Positions 1 through 8,845 are shown, counted from the stretch's first letter. The stretch: 64,000 nucleotides of DNA from JAFARE01 sp963777285 (GCA_963777285.1 CAVZPR010000002.1:496001-560000), one strand, 5' to 3'. Made by a program: numbers and translations. Notes: a model not told the origin generated them from the letters alone.

Positions 1-1349
1 CGCGGCAGCCGCAACTCGTCGAGGACCAGGTGACGCCGCATGTCGAGGATCTTGGGAACGTGCTCGATGAGCACCGGGCACTGGTCCATGCACGCGCCGC
101 ACATGGTGCACGCCCAGAGCGTCTCGTCGAGGATGGTGCCGCCGAAGAGCGGTCGCTCGCCGCCGTTGCTCTCCACGGCTGCGGCCACCGCGTCGGGGCT
201 GATCCACGACGGCTGGAAGTCGCCGGGCAGGCGCTCCAGCGCGCCAGGATGGTGATCACCCGTGGCCCACATGGTCGCACCGGCCGCCTGCGCGGCCCGC
301 TCGCCACCAGCGTCGGGCTCCGCCGGCGCCGCGCTCTGCGCCACGTGGGCGGCGTGCTGCGTCGCCCCGTAGCCCCCGGCGAGGTTCTCGTAGGCGTGGT
401 CGCGCAGGTCGGTGATCAGCGTTTTCGGCGAGAGCGGCTTGCCCGTGTTGTACGCGGGGCAGTGTGTCTGGCAGCGCCCGCACTCCGTGCACGTGTACAG
501 GTCGAGCATGTCCTTCCACGAGAAGTGCTCCATCGCGGCGGCGCCAAAGTGCTGATCAGCCTCTCTCTCGGCGTTCATCACGGCTTCGATGTCGAGGGTG
601 CGTGCGGCGCCCTTGGGCCGCTCGTTCCTGAAGATGACGTTGGGTACCGCGGTGACGATGTGCAGATGCTTGCTGTACCCCAGGTACACGAGGAAGCCGA
701 ACACCAGGCTGAGGTGCAGCCAGAAGAAGATCCCGTGCAGCACGACGAGCGCTTCGCTGCCCGCACCCAGCGGGCGGAACACCGCGGCGATCGCCGACGC
801 CACGGGACGCCACTGCGCCAGCGCCTCGGGCGCGCCCTCGGCGATGCGTGTCGCGTAGTTCAGCTCCATGCACAGCAGCAGGCCGCCGATCCAGGCCAGG
901 ATGATGATCGCGTCAGCCCTATGGCTGCCGCGAAAGCGCGACGGGTTAACCAGGAGGCGGTTGACCAGCGCCATCACGATGCCGCACTCGACCAAGAGGA
1001 AGAAGAGGTCTTGCAGGAAGGCGATGGCGCCGCTTCCGGGAAGCAGCTGGAACTGGAATCCCACGTACACCGCTTCGACGATGCCCTGCGCGATCGCCGT
1101 CAGCAGGACGACGAATCCCCAGAAGATGAGCGCGTGCAGCACGCCGGAGAACGGCCAGCGCAGCAGCCTGCCCTGGGCCAGCACATACACGACGAACGCG
1201 CCGGCGCGCTGCAGAGGGTGATCAGTGCGCGAGTCGCGCCGCGTGGAGCGGCGCATCAGACCGAGCAGCTGCGACCAGCGCCGCCCGGTTGTCGCGATCG
1301 ATGTCCCCGCCAGGAGCGCGAGCGCGATCGGGCTGATGATCGCCGTCAT
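1..1349 (-). CDS. Membrane Fe-S oxidoreductase, HdrD/GlpC-like, C-terminal part outside window
   Basis: The frame is open from an ATG at 1349 to the window edge, giving at least 449 residues. The N-terminal half has several hydrophobic segments, like the membrane domain of Hdr- or NarI-type electron-transfer proteins. Two ferredoxin-type 4Fe-4S motifs follow: CTECGRCQTHCP near residue 278 and CTMCGACMDQCP near residue 415. The cysteine-rich CCG domains expected next would lie beyond position 1. Such proteins typically pass electrons between a soluble donor, often ETF in fatty-acid oxidation, and the membrane quinone pool. The enoyl-CoA hydratase gene lies 10 bp upstream in the same direction, which fits a beta-oxidation role. 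That role is inferred from family and context; the motifs are seen directly. Confidence 0.85.
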   Translation of the reverse strand, partial: MTAIISPIALALLAGTSIATTGRRWSQLLGLMRRSTRRDSRTDHPLQRAGAFVVYVLAQGRLLRWPFSGVLHALIFWGFVVLLTAIAQGIVEAVYVGFQFQLLPGSGAIAFLQDLFFLLVECGIVMALVNRLLVNPSRFRGSHRADAIIILAWIGGLLLCMELNYATRIAEGAPEALAQWRPVASAIAAVFRPLGAGSEALVVLHGIFFWLHLSLVFGFLVYLGYSKHLHIVTAVPNVIFRNERPKGAARTLDIEAVMNAEREADQHFGAAAMEHFSWKDMLDLYTCTECGRCQTHCPAYNTGKPLSPKTLITDLRDHAYENLAGGYGATQHAAHVAQSAAPAEPDAGGERAAQAAGATMWATGDHHPGALERLPGDFQPSWISPDAVAAAVESNGGERPLFGGTILDETLWACTMCGACMDQCPVLIEHVPKILDMRRHLVLDELRLP

Positions 1350-1359
1350 GGAGCGACGC

Positions 1360-2133
1360 TCACCGGCCTTTCCACTCCGGGGCGCGCTTCTGTAGGAACG
1401 CCGTGATGCCCTCGGCGGCGTCCTCCGTGGAGAACAGCCCCGTGAACTCGCGCTGCTCGATCTTCAACGCCGCGTCGATGGGCAGCGCCGCGCCTTCGAG
1501 CATCGCCCGCTTGGTCGCAGCGAGGGCGAGCGGCGCACGCGACGCGAGCATCTCCGCCCAGCGTCGCGCTGCTTGCGGCAGCTCGTCTGGATCCACGAGC
1601 TCGCTGACCAGCCCCAGCTGGAGCGCGCGCTCGGCGTCGATCGGCTCGCCGGTGAGCAGCAGCTCGGCGGCGCGCGCCCTGCCCAGCAGCCGCGGCAGCC
1701 GCTGCGTCCCGCCCCAGCCCGGGATGATGCCCAGCTTGATCTCCGGCTGGCCGAAGCGAGCCGTGCGCGACGCGATGCGCACGTCGCACGCCAGCGTCAG
1801 CTCGCAGCCGCCGCCGAATGCGATGCCGTTGACCGCGGCGATGATCGGCAGGCGCGACCGTTCGAAACGCAGCGTGAGGTCGAGCGCGCCACCCAGCCCT
1901 TCGGCGCCGCCACCGAACTCGGTGACGTCGGCTCCCGCGGAGAAGAACTTTGGCCCGCCGCCGGTGATGACCAGCGCGCGGCAGCCGCTGTCGGCCTCAG
2001 CGGCGTCCAGTGCTTCCGCCAGCCCGGATACGACAGCGCCGCTGATGGCGTTGGCCGGGGGATGGTCGATCGTCGCCATGGCGACCGCGCCGTCGCGCTC
2101 CAGCCGGACCACGTCGTGAAGTGACTGGGCCAC
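1360..2133 (-). CDS. Enoyl-CoA hydratase/isomerase (crotonase family)
   Basis: This 257-residue crotonase is the usual family length. It keeps the oxyanion-hole segment (FSAGADVTEF) and both catalytic glutamates expected of a true hydratase, in GGGCELTLACD and GQPEIKLGIIPGWGGTQR. It should hydrate 2-enoyl-CoA to 3-hydroxyacyl-CoA in fatty-acid or amino-acid degradation. I chose the GTG at 2133 because GGGAGG lies just upstream; the frame stays open further upstream, but that stretch looks non-coding. It is followed after 10 bp by the Fe-S oxidoreductase gene, suggesting a beta-oxidation operon. The exact acyl substrate cannot be read from the sequence. Confidence 0.93.
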   Translation of the reverse strand: MAQSLHDVVRLERDGAVAMATIDHPPANAISGAVVSGLAEALDAAEADSGCRALVITGGGPKFFSAGADVTEFGGGAEGLGGALDLTLRFERSRLPIIAAVNGIAFGGGCELTLACDVRIASRTARFGQPEIKLGIIPGWGGTQRLPRLLGRARAAELLLTGEPIDAERALQLGLVSELVDPDELPQAARRWAEMLASRAPLALAATKRAMLEGAALPIDAALKIEQREFTGLFSTEDAAEGITAFLQKRAPEWKGR

Positions 2134-2248
2134 TGAGACTGCCTCCCTCGATGCTGGCGGTGACAAGGGGTCATACCGCAAATGACCGCGGACGCGCGCT
2201 GCCGGCGGCTGTGTCGCGCCGCCCGCGCGGCGGCGCATCATCGCGGTC

Positions 2249-2836
2249 GTGGACACCGACCCTCAGGAGCCGCCGCGCCTGCCCGAGCTTCCCGAGCCCG
2301 TCACCGCCGAACAGCTCCGCGAGTTGGCTGATGCCGCGATCGACAAGATCGCTGCCGCCCTGAGTGCGTGTGAGCGAGCCACCATCGCCGCCATGGCGCC
2401 GTACGACCGCCAGCTGCGCGAGATCCGCGCGCGGCTCGGCGAGGTGGCGACGGAGCGGCGGCGCCGGGAGCGCGCGGCGCAGGTGGCGCAGCGCGCCGGT
2501 GTCCGGGAGGCCGCGAAGTCCGGCGGCATGCCGACGCTGATCGCCGCGCTCGAGTCGCCGGAAACGCCGATTCCCCCGGAGTCGGCGCTGCAGTCGCTGC
2601 GTGCCTTTCTCAGCAGCGGCGGGGAGGTGGGCTTCGGGTTCGCCACGCGCCCCGGGACCATGACGTTCACCGATGGCCGGCAGCAGCGCCAGGCGCGGAC
2701 CTGGGGCGAGGCGCGCGCGCTCTACGCGGACGGGTGGGAGCCGGGGGCGCCAGGGGTTGCCGGGGTGAGGGTGCACCTCGCCGGCAGCCGGGTCGAGCGC
2801 GTTGCCCCGGCCACCGAGGTGGTGCTCGGCCTCTGA
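2249..2836 (+). CDS. Hypothetical protein, 195 aa, coiled-coil N-terminal half
   Basis: This is a GTG-start gene divergent from the crotonase gene. The first 90 residues are rich in Ala, Arg and Glu with a heptad-like pattern (about residues 20-85), suggesting a helical or coiled-coil region. The C-terminal half is mixed (GEVGFGFATRPGTMTF and later WGEARALYADGWEPG) and looks like a small beta-rich domain. No signal peptide or membrane segment is visible. Codon use is like its neighbours. I do not recognise the family. The convergent cyclic-di-AMP receptor gene ends only 13 bp downstream. Confidence 0.6.
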   Translation: MDTDPQEPPRLPELPEPVTAEQLRELADAAIDKIAAALSACERATIAAMAPYDRQLREIRARLGEVATERRRRERAAQVAQRAGVREAAKSGGMPTLIAALESPETPIPPESALQSLRAFLSSGGEVGFGFATRPGTMTFTDGRQQRQARTWGEARALYADGWEPGAPGVAGVRVHLAGSRVERVAPATEVVLGL

Positions 2837-2849
2837 GCCTTCGTCGCGG

Positions 2850-3179
2850 CTAGAGGCGCTCCATCCTGGCGACGTCGACCACGAAGATGGTCGCACCGCC
2901 GATCTCGACGTCCATGGGTGGCGGTATCACCGCGCCCATCGTGTCCGCGCCCGCCACCAGAGCCTCGATCGTCTCGCTGCGCCGCCGCGCCTTGCCCTTG
3001 AGCAGCGCGACCACCGGATCGACGTCCGCGTCGTTGACGCCGACCAGAAGCGTGACGTTCTCCATGTCGAGGAAGCCGCCGGACGAGCCGAGCCGGGTGC
3101 ACTCGTGGCCCGCTGCGACGAGCGCGCCGACGCATGCGTCAGCGTCCTTGCTCTGCACGATGGCGACGACCAGCTTCAC
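2850..3179 (-). CDS. darA: Cyclic-di-AMP receptor, DarA/PstA-type P-II-like protein
   Basis: The 109-residue product matches the DarA/PstA family (PF06153) in length and pattern: it opens MKLVVAIVQSKDAD, has the loop residues GSSGGFLDMENVTLLVGV, and ends with a strand containing GGATIFVVDV. Family members are trimeric P-II-like proteins that bind cyclic-di-AMP, but their output is mostly unknown. The start overlaps the end of the thymidylate kinase gene by 4 bp (ATGA). Adjacency of tmk and this receptor gene is well known in Firmicutes. It implies that this organism makes cyclic-di-AMP, although no cyclase is present in the window. Confidence 0.9.
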   Translation of the reverse strand: MKLVVAIVQSKDADACVGALVAAGHECTRLGSSGGFLDMENVTLLVGVNDADVDPVVALLKGKARRRSETIEALVAGADTMGAVIPPPMDVEIGGATIFVVDVARMERL

Positions 3180-3851
3180 GCGCGCGCGGCTGCCCGGGCC
3201 GCGGGAATCCCGCTGACCGAGGGCAATCGTCCTCGCACCGTCTCCTCGATGTCACGCGAAACCGCCATCGCGGGCCGCGTCGCGTCCACGCGCACGACGC
3301 GGTCGCCTGCGCTCGCGGCCTGCTCCTCGAAGGCGCGGCTCACGGCGCTGTGGAAGTCCTCGGGAGAACCCTCGATGCGGTCCAGCGGCAGCTGCTGCGC
3401 GCGCTGCCGCTGCACAGCCAACGTCGCCGGGATCTGCAGGTAGAACGTGAGGTCGGGCCACACGTCGTCGCAGGCGTCACGGTGCAGCCGCAGCAGCGCG
3501 TCGGCCGGCAGTCCTCGCCCGCCGCCCTGGTAGGCGAGGGTCGAGTTCGACGTAGCGGTCCGCGATCACCACGGCGCCGCGCTGCAGCGCAGGGAGGATG
3601 ATCTCCCGCAGCAGCTGGGCGCGCTCCGCATTGAACAGCAGCGCCTCCGCCCAGGGATCGATGGCGGGACCGCGCTGGTGCTGCAGGACGAAGCTGTGCA
3701 GCAGCTCACCCAGACGCGTGCTGTCGGGACGCACCGTGAGCACGTCGTGGTGCCTGACCTTCAGCGCCGCGGCAAGGGCCGCGACCTGCGTGCTCTTGCC
3801 CGCGCCGTCCAGCCCCTCGAACGAGATGAAGTAGCCCGGCCAGCGTCTCAT
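3176..3851 (-). CDS. tmk: Thymidylate kinase, interrupted by an apparent 1-base insertion
   Basis: This gene encodes dTMP kinase of the P-loop NMP kinase family, needed for dTTP synthesis. The N-terminal part carries FEGLDGAGKSTQ (P loop) and later VIADRYV. The C-terminal part continues in another frame with WPDLTFYLQIPA. Removing one T from the TT at 3546-3547 (plus strand) restores DRYVDSTLAYQGGGRG, the conserved family motif, and one frame of 224 residues. The gene overlaps its upstream neighbour (TGATG) and the cyclic-di-AMP receptor gene downstream (ATGA). Because tmk is normally essential, a sequencing or assembly error is more likely than true loss. Confidence 0.88.
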
Positions 3852-5488
3852 CAGTCTTCGGGGCGCAGTATGACCAGGCGGCGATTGGGCTCGTCGCCGG
3901 TGCTCCGCGCCGTCATCTCGTGCTGCTCGACGAGTTGATGCTGCAGGCGACGCACGTACGAGTTCTGCGGCGCGAGCTCGACCTCGCCACCGGTCTGCTG
4001 CGCCCTGGTAACGCCCTCGAGCGCCTCCTGCAGCGCAGTCTCGGTGGGGTCTGCGGGCTCGACGCCGTAGGCGCGAGCGAGCGCACCCTTGATCTGCGCC
4101 ACCGTGTTGCTGCGCAGCACGTGGATCGGGATCCCCGAAGACTCCGCGGCGCGCACGGGAAAGTCGCGGCGGCGGTAGTAGTTCTTGAGCGTGAGCACGA
4201 CGTCGGCGTCGTCGACGTGGTGCTGGATGCGTGCCGGCAGGCGCAGCTCGCGGACCGACTGCTCCAGGTAGCTCCGCGACACGCCGTAGGGAAAGATCGA
4301 CAGCGGGTGCGCGGCGCGAGGCGGGGGCGCGTCGTGGTCGCGCTCGCGCCGTTGCTGCGTACTGAGGTACTCGTCGACGTCGAATCGGCGGCGGCGCTCG
4401 CGGGTGCGGCGGTTTCCCCTGCCGCCGCCGGGAAACGGTGCCGGCTCGAAGGGCGACGGGTGCAGCGCCGCCGCGGCCGTGTCGATGCGCGTCACCACCT
4501 GCCCCGCCTCGCCGCGGAGCCGCAGCTGCGGCGGCCGCACGCGCCCGCGCAGCGCCTCGTCCACCGTCTCCGCGACGGGAGCGTGCACCGCCACGCGGTC
4601 GCGTTCCTGGATCTCGATGAGCACGTCGAACGTCGGCGGCGCCTTGCGCTCCAGCACGGACTTCTGCGTGCCGCGGCGGCGCGCCTCCTCGTCGGACAGC
4701 GTCACCGTCTGGATCCCGCCGAGCAGGTCGTTCAGTGTCGGGTTCACCAGCAGGTTGTCGAGGTTCGATCCGTGCGCGGTTCCGACCAGCTGCACGCCGC
4801 GCTCGGCGATGGTGCGCGCCGCGGCCGCCTCCAGCTCGGTGCCGATCTCGTCAATGACGATGCATTGCGGCATGTGGTTTTCCACCGCCTCGATCATCAC
4901 CGCGTGCTGCAGCGCCGGGGTGCGCACCTGCATGCGGCGCGCGCGGCCGATCCCCGGGTGCGGGATGTCACCGTCGCCGGCGATCTCGTTCGACGTGTCG
5001 ACGATGACCACACGCTTGTCGCACTCGTCGGACAGCACCCGCGCGCACTCGCGCAGCATGGTGGTCTTGCCGATCCCGGGCGGTCCCAGCAGGAGAATCG
5101 ACTGGCCGCTGACCACGATGTCCTTGATGATGTCGATGGTTCCCGTGACCGCCCGTCCCACGCGGCACGTCAGCCCCACCGCCTGGCCCGCCCGGTTGCG
5201 AATCGCGCTGATGCGGTGCAGGGTGCGCTCGATGCCGGCGCGATTGTCGTCGCCGAAATCGCCCACCCGCTGGATGACGTACTCGATGTCCGCGTGGCCG
5301 ACATGCGCGGAGTCGAGGATCGCCTCGCCGTCGGTGAAGCGGGCTTCCGGCTCGCGTCCGAGGTCGAGCACCACCTCGAGCAGCTCGCCGCGTCCCTGAC
5401 CCATGCGCTGCGCCGCCGCGGCGATGCGCGGCGGCAAGGCCTGGAACAGCAGGCTCAGCTCCTCCTCCCAGGAGGCGCCGTAGGGCAT
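3851..5488 (-). CDS. AAA+ ATPase with C-terminal R3H domain (SpoIIIAA-like)
   Basis: The 545-residue product has a P-loop GPPGIGKTT at about residues 135-143 and a Walker B CIVIDEIG near residue 202. The AAA core resembles the stage III sporulation protein AA family. A basic linker (about 310-360) leads to a C-terminal part ending in an R3H-type single-strand nucleic-acid-binding segment (RRLQH near the end). This architecture is annotated in Chloroflexota and cyanobacteria as 'R3H domain-containing nucleic acid-binding protein'; its role is not established. The start at 5488 overlaps the GNAT stop codon. A GTG one codon earlier is equally possible. It is translationally coupled to tmk downstream. 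Confidence 0.87.
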   Translation of the reverse strand: MPYGASWEEELSLLFQALPPRIAAAAQRMGQGRGELLEVVLDLGREPEARFTDGEAILDSAHVGHADIEYVIQRVGDFGDDNRAGIERTLHRISAIRNRAGQAVGLTCRVGRAVTGTIDIIKDIVVSGQSILLLGPPGIGKTTMLRECARVLSDECDKRVVIVDTSNEIAGDGDIPHPGIGRARRMQVRTPALQHAVMIEAVENHMPQCIVIDEIGTELEAAAARTIAERGVQLVGTAHGSNLDNLLVNPTLNDLLGGIQTVTLSDEEARRRGTQKSVLERKAPPTFDVLIEIQERDRVAVHAPVAETVDEALRGRVRPPQLRLRGEAGQVVTRIDTAAAALHPSPFEPAPFPGGGRGNRRTRERRRRFDVDEYLSTQQRRERDHDAPPPRAAHPLSIFPYGVSRSYLEQSVRELRLPARIQHHVDDADVVLTLKNYYRRRDFPVRAAESSGIPIHVLRSNTVAQIKGALARAYGVEPADPTETALQEALEGVTRAQQTGGEVELAPQNSYVRRLQHQLVEQHEMTARSTGDEPNRRLVILRPED

Positions 5489-6576
5489 CACCGCCGCGAC
5501 CGTCCCGGTGCCTCCCGGCGCGATCCCAAAACGCGAAGCGTCGCCTGTGGTTCGGTGGCGACGCTGCGGGCCACACCCGCCTGGACCAGGATGGGCTTCT
5601 TGCGCTGCGCGGACTGGCGCAGGCGCACCTTCGAGCCGAGGTCGCACACCAGCAGCATCTGCATGCCGTAGACGGCGAAACCGCGGCCCTGGAGCGCGCG
5701 GATCAACTCGGAGTTGTAGTGGCGCAGCACGCACGCCACCGGCCCCGCGGGCAGCTCGCGGAGCACCGCGTCGATGATCGCGTCGCGCAGCGTGGCGTCG
5801 TGCCCTTCGCACATCAGCGTGAGCTGCGTCGGCTGGGTCGACGACGCCGCGCGGATCGCGGCCCAGGCGACGAGGCCAGGATGCTCGACAACATAGTGGC
5901 GCACGTCCTCGCGCCCCATGCGCGCCACCAGCCCCTGCGCGTAGGCGCCCTGCCACAGGTTGAGCGATGCACCCTCGAAGTCGGCGACCTGCGATGGCGT
6001 GGTTCGCAGGTAGAGCAGGTATATCGACGCGATGTCATCGCGCCGTGCCGGGCGCAGCAGAGCCGACCGCACGCTGGAGCCCTCCTCTTCCGGCGGGGCA
6101 TCGCGGTACAGGATCTGCTCCGTCGCGAACTGCGTGAAGTGATGCGCCAGGAACACGGGCACCAGCGGATGTTCCAGCGGCAGGCGCACGTGAAACCGGT
6201 GGACACCGTGCTCCAGCCCGTGGTTGCAGAGCGCAGCCAGCAGCTGCTCGCGCGCGAAGTGCCCGATCGCTGTGCTGAACGTGCAGAGGTTGATGATCTG
6301 CCACGAGCGGCTGCGTCCCGGCGGCGCCTGCGCCTGGATGAACCCGACGACGCCCTCCTGTGCGTCCTCGGCGACCAGCAGCGCGTCCGCGCTGTCGGTC
6401 AGCGGCACCAGCGACGACAACGACTTGGTGAGCGCGTGCCACAGCCGCAGCAGGGTTGCCTGCGGCACGGGACTGTCCGGCGAGGGGCTGACCCCGAGCT
6501 CATCGGCTTCGACGGCGTCGCGGTACAGCTGCTCGATGCGCGCCAGGTCGCGGAAGGACGCGGTGCGGATGATCAT
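5488..6576 (-). CDS. GNAT-like acyltransferase-fold protein, probably two domains
   Basis: The 362-residue product begins MIIRTASFRDLARIEQLYRD, typical of a GNAT N terminus. A second similar start (SALLRPARRDDIASIYLLYL) occurs about 190 residues in, so it is probably a tandem GNAT fold. The acetyl-CoA pyrophosphate loop is not clear in either half, and the activity and substrate are unknown. The ATG at 6576 overlaps the pdxT stop (ATGA), and its own stop overlaps the ATPase start, so it is translated within one operon running pdxS/pdxT to tmk. The C terminus is basic (QRKKP and SRREAPGRSRR). Confidence 0.78.
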   Translation of the reverse strand: MIIRTASFRDLARIEQLYRDAVEADELGVSPSPDSPVPQATLLRLWHALTKSLSSLVPLTDSADALLVAEDAQEGVVGFIQAQAPPGRSRSWQIINLCTFSTAIGHFAREQLLAALCNHGLEHGVHRFHVRLPLEHPLVPVFLAHHFTQFATEQILYRDAPPEEEGSSVRSALLRPARRDDIASIYLLYLRTTPSQVADFEGASLNLWQGAYAQGLVARMGREDVRHYVVEHPGLVAWAAIRAASSTQPTQLTLMCEGHDATLRDAIIDAVLRELPAGPVACVLRHYNSELIRALQGRGFAVYGMQMLLVCDLGSKVRLRQSAQRKKPILVQAGVARSVATEPQATLRVLGSRREAPGRSRR

Positions 6577-7172
6577 GCGGCCGACGTCTGCAGCGACGCC
6601 TCCGCACGCTCCAGGAAGAAGCGGTGCAGCCGCGGGTCGTCGGTCATCTCCGGGTGGAAGACAAGGCCGACACGCGCCCCTTGCACCACCGCCACCGGGT
6701 TCTCGCCGAACGTGGCGATGACCTGCGCATCTCCGCCGACCGATTCGATCCGCGGCGCGCGGATGAACACGCCCCGAAAGGGCGCGACGCCCAGTGGGTC
6801 GATGCGGATGTCCGCCTCGAACGACTCGGCCTGACGGCCGTATCCGTTGCGGCGCACCGCGACGTCGAAGGCTCCGGCGGCGATCTGGTCGGGACGGCCG
6901 TCGAGGACGTCGCGGGCCAGGAGGATGAGCCCCGCGCACGTCGCGAGCAGCGGCATGCCCCCCGCCAGCCTGGCGTGCAGCACCGGCTCGAGTCCCGAGA
7001 CGCGGAGCAGCCGGCTCATGGTCGTGGACTCGCCGCCGGGCAGCACCAGCGCGTCGACGGCCTCCAGCTCGTGCGGCTGACGCACCGTCGTCGCCTCGAC
7101 ACCGCACTCCCGCAGCGCGGCCAGGTGCTCGCGCACGTCGCCTTGCAGGGCGAGAACCCCTACGCGAAGAAT
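6573..7172 (-). CDS. pdxT: Pyridoxal 5'-phosphate synthase glutaminase subunit PdxT, likely ATT start
   Basis: PdxT hydrolyses glutamine and channels ammonia to PdxS for pyridoxal phosphate synthesis. Visible features are the class I glutaminase nucleophile region LLATCAGLILLA, the LPGGESTTMSRLL loop and the His-Glu pair in VFHPEMTDD. Family members begin close to MKIGVLALQGDVREH. Here the matching LRVGVLALQGDVREH is encoded, but no ATG, GTG or TTG precedes it in frame. An ATT at 7172 lies five bases after a strong GAGGGAGG and would give 199 residues. The GTG at 7136 would remove the first beta strand. The stop overlaps the GNAT start. Confidence 0.88.
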   Translation of the reverse strand: MLRVGVLALQGDVREHLAALRECGVEATTVRQPHELEAVDALVLPGGESTTMSRLLRVSGLEPVLHARLAGGMPLLATCAGLILLARDVLDGRPDQIAAGAFDVAVRRNGYGRQAESFEADIRIDPLGVAPFRGVFIRAPRIESVGGDAQVIATFGENPVAVVQGARVGLVFHPEMTDDPRLHRFFLERAEASLQTSAA

Positions 7173-7291
7173 CGCGACCTCCCTCTCAGCGGACGCGCGA
7201 CCTCACGCGACGTGAAAGCCTGCCATCCGTGAGTTGCACAAAGGCAGTGTACCCCCGTGCGCCCGCGCCCACACCCGCGCGGCATGGACTC

Positions 7292-8212
7292 TCACCAGCC
7301 CCGCGTGGCCAGCAGCTCCTCCCGGGGCATGGACGCAACGTCGAGTCCGGGCATCGCGCGACCCAGGCCGGCGCTGACCTCGGCGATCACGTCCGGCTTG
7401 TCGAAGTAAGTGGTCGCCGCGACGATCGCCTTGGCGTAGCCGAGCGGATCGTCGCTCTTGAAGATGCCGCTGCCCACGAAGTTGCCGTCACAGCCGAGCT
7501 GCATCATCAGGGCGGCGTCGGCGGGAGTGGCGATGCCACCGGCGCTGAAGTTCACCACGGGCAGCTTGCCCGACTGGTGCACGTCGAGCACGAGGTCGTA
7601 CGGCGCACCCAGCCGCTTGGCCTCGGACATGAGCTCGTCGCGCCGCAACGACTGCAGGCGCCTGATCCCACCCTGCACCGCGCGCATGTGGCGCACGGCT
7701 TCGACCACGTTGCCGGTGCCCGCCTCGCCCTTGGTGCGGATCATCGCCGCACCCTCGCCGATGCGCCGAAGCGCCTCGCCGAGATCTCGGGCGCCGCACA
7801 CAAAGGGCACGGTGAACTGCCACTTGTCGATGTGGTTTTCCTCGTCCGCGGGGGTGAGCACCTCGGACTCATCGATGTAGTCGATGCCCAACGACTGCAG
7901 CACCTGCGCCTCGACGAAGTGGCCGATGCGCGCTTTGGCCATCACGGGGACGGTGACCGCCGCCATGATCTGGCGGATCAGCGACACCTCGCTCATCCGG
8001 GCCACGCCGCCGTCGCGGCGAATGTCCGCGGGGACGCGCTCCAGGGCCATCACCGCGACGGCGCCGGCATCCTCGGCGATCTTCGCCTGCTCGGCGTTGA
8101 CCACGTCCATGATCACGCCGCCCTTGAGCATCTCCGCGAGACCGCGCTTCACGCGCGGGCCGCCGGTGTCCCCCGTGAGGTGGCCGTTCGAGCCGGCCGA
8201 ATCGCTTGTCAT
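7292..8212 (-). CDS. pdxS: Pyridoxal 5'-phosphate synthase lyase subunit PdxS
   Basis: The 306-residue product is full length and very similar to the PdxS/SNZ family. It combines ribose 5-phosphate, glyceraldehyde 3-phosphate and PdxT-derived ammonia into PLP. Recognisable segments are KRGLAEMLKGGVIMDVVN (with the catalytic-site lysine and aspartate region), VMAKARIGHFVEAQVLQSLG, MIRTKGEAGTGNVVEAVRH and FSAGGIATPADAALMMQLG. The ATG at 8212 adds a short non-conserved N terminus. pdxT follows after about 119 bp, so the two are presumably co-transcribed in the deoxyxylulose phosphate-independent pathway. Confidence 0.97.
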   Translation of the reverse strand: MTSDSAGSNGHLTGDTGGPRVKRGLAEMLKGGVIMDVVNAEQAKIAEDAGAVAVMALERVPADIRRDGGVARMSEVSLIRQIMAAVTVPVMAKARIGHFVEAQVLQSLGIDYIDESEVLTPADEENHIDKWQFTVPFVCGARDLGEALRRIGEGAAMIRTKGEAGTGNVVEAVRHMRAVQGGIRRLQSLRRDELMSEAKRLGAPYDLVLDVHQSGKLPVVNFSAGGIATPADAALMMQLGCDGNFVGSGIFKSDDPLGYAKAIVAATTYFDKPDVIAEVSAGLGRAMPGLDVASMPREELLATRGW

Positions 8213-8266
8213 GAGCCCATTCTAGGCGCTGTTTGTTCTAGACAAAGACCAGCCGCGCCGCGGCGC

Positions 8267-8845
8267 TCAGCGGGCCTTGGACGACGTCCCGCCGCGGCGC
8301 TTCGCCGCGGGCTTCGCCGCACCGGCTTTCTTTGCGCCGACGCTGCTTTTCGATCGCGCCGCCGTCGTCGGCTTGGCAGCGCTCTTCGCCGCCGGCTTGC
8401 GCGCCTCGAGGCGCTCGGTGTGCTGCTTGAGGGTGCGAACCGAGCGCTGCAGATTGGATCTCACCGCCGGCTCTGCGGCGCGTCCCAGCATGCGACCGGC
8501 GATGCCACCGCCCAGCTCGTACTCCATCTCGAACGTCGCGTCGGTCGAGGTCTCACCGTTCGCCTTGAAGGCCCACTTCCCGGTCTGCTTGAAGCCCTGG
8601 ACCGAGCGCCACCCGATCGCCTTGTTCTCCGTCCACGTGGTGATGTCGACAACGGAGCCCAGCGTCGTCGGGCCGGCCTTCATCGCCACCTCGAACTTTG
8701 CACCCTTGCCGTGCACCACGTCGGTGGTCGGCTTCCACTTGGTGAGGCCGTGCATGTACTTGGTCGTGTTGCGATGGTCGTCGACGTACGCGAACACCGT
8801 CGCGACCGGCGCGTCGATGGTCTCGTGGATGGTGATGCGTCCCAT
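8267..8845 (-). CDS. SRPBCC (START-like) protein with histone H1-like Lys/Ala tail
   Basis: Residues 1-140 form a polyketide cyclase/SRPBCC-type helix-grip domain (starts MGRITIHETIDAPVATVFAYV; later WTENKAIGWRSVQGFKQTGKW). This fold binds hydrophobic ligands. Residues about 145-192 are a low-complexity basic tail of repeated Lys, Ala, Pro and Arg (RKPAAKSAAKPTTAARSKS and similar), like the tails of bacterial histone H1-like proteins. The combination suggests a ligand-binding domain tethered to nucleic acid or the cell envelope, but this is only inference. The ATG at 8845 has AGGAG upstream. tRNA-Pro lies divergently about 100 bp away. Confidence 0.8.
   Translation of the reverse strand: MGRITIHETIDAPVATVFAYVDDHRNTTKYMHGLTKWKPTTDVVHGKGAKFEVAMKAGPTTLGSVVDITTWTENKAIGWRSVQGFKQTGKWAFKANGETSTDATFEMEYELGGGIAGRMLGRAAEPAVRSNLQRSVRTLKQHTERLEARKPAAKSAAKPTTAARSKSSVGAKKAGAAKPAAKRRGGTSSKAR

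Noticed and set aside
3920..5671. Long open frame on the plus strand opposite the AAA/R3H gene
   Set aside because: It is antisense to a clear gene, has Arg/His/Val-rich composition typical of GC-rich shadow frames, and has no motif.
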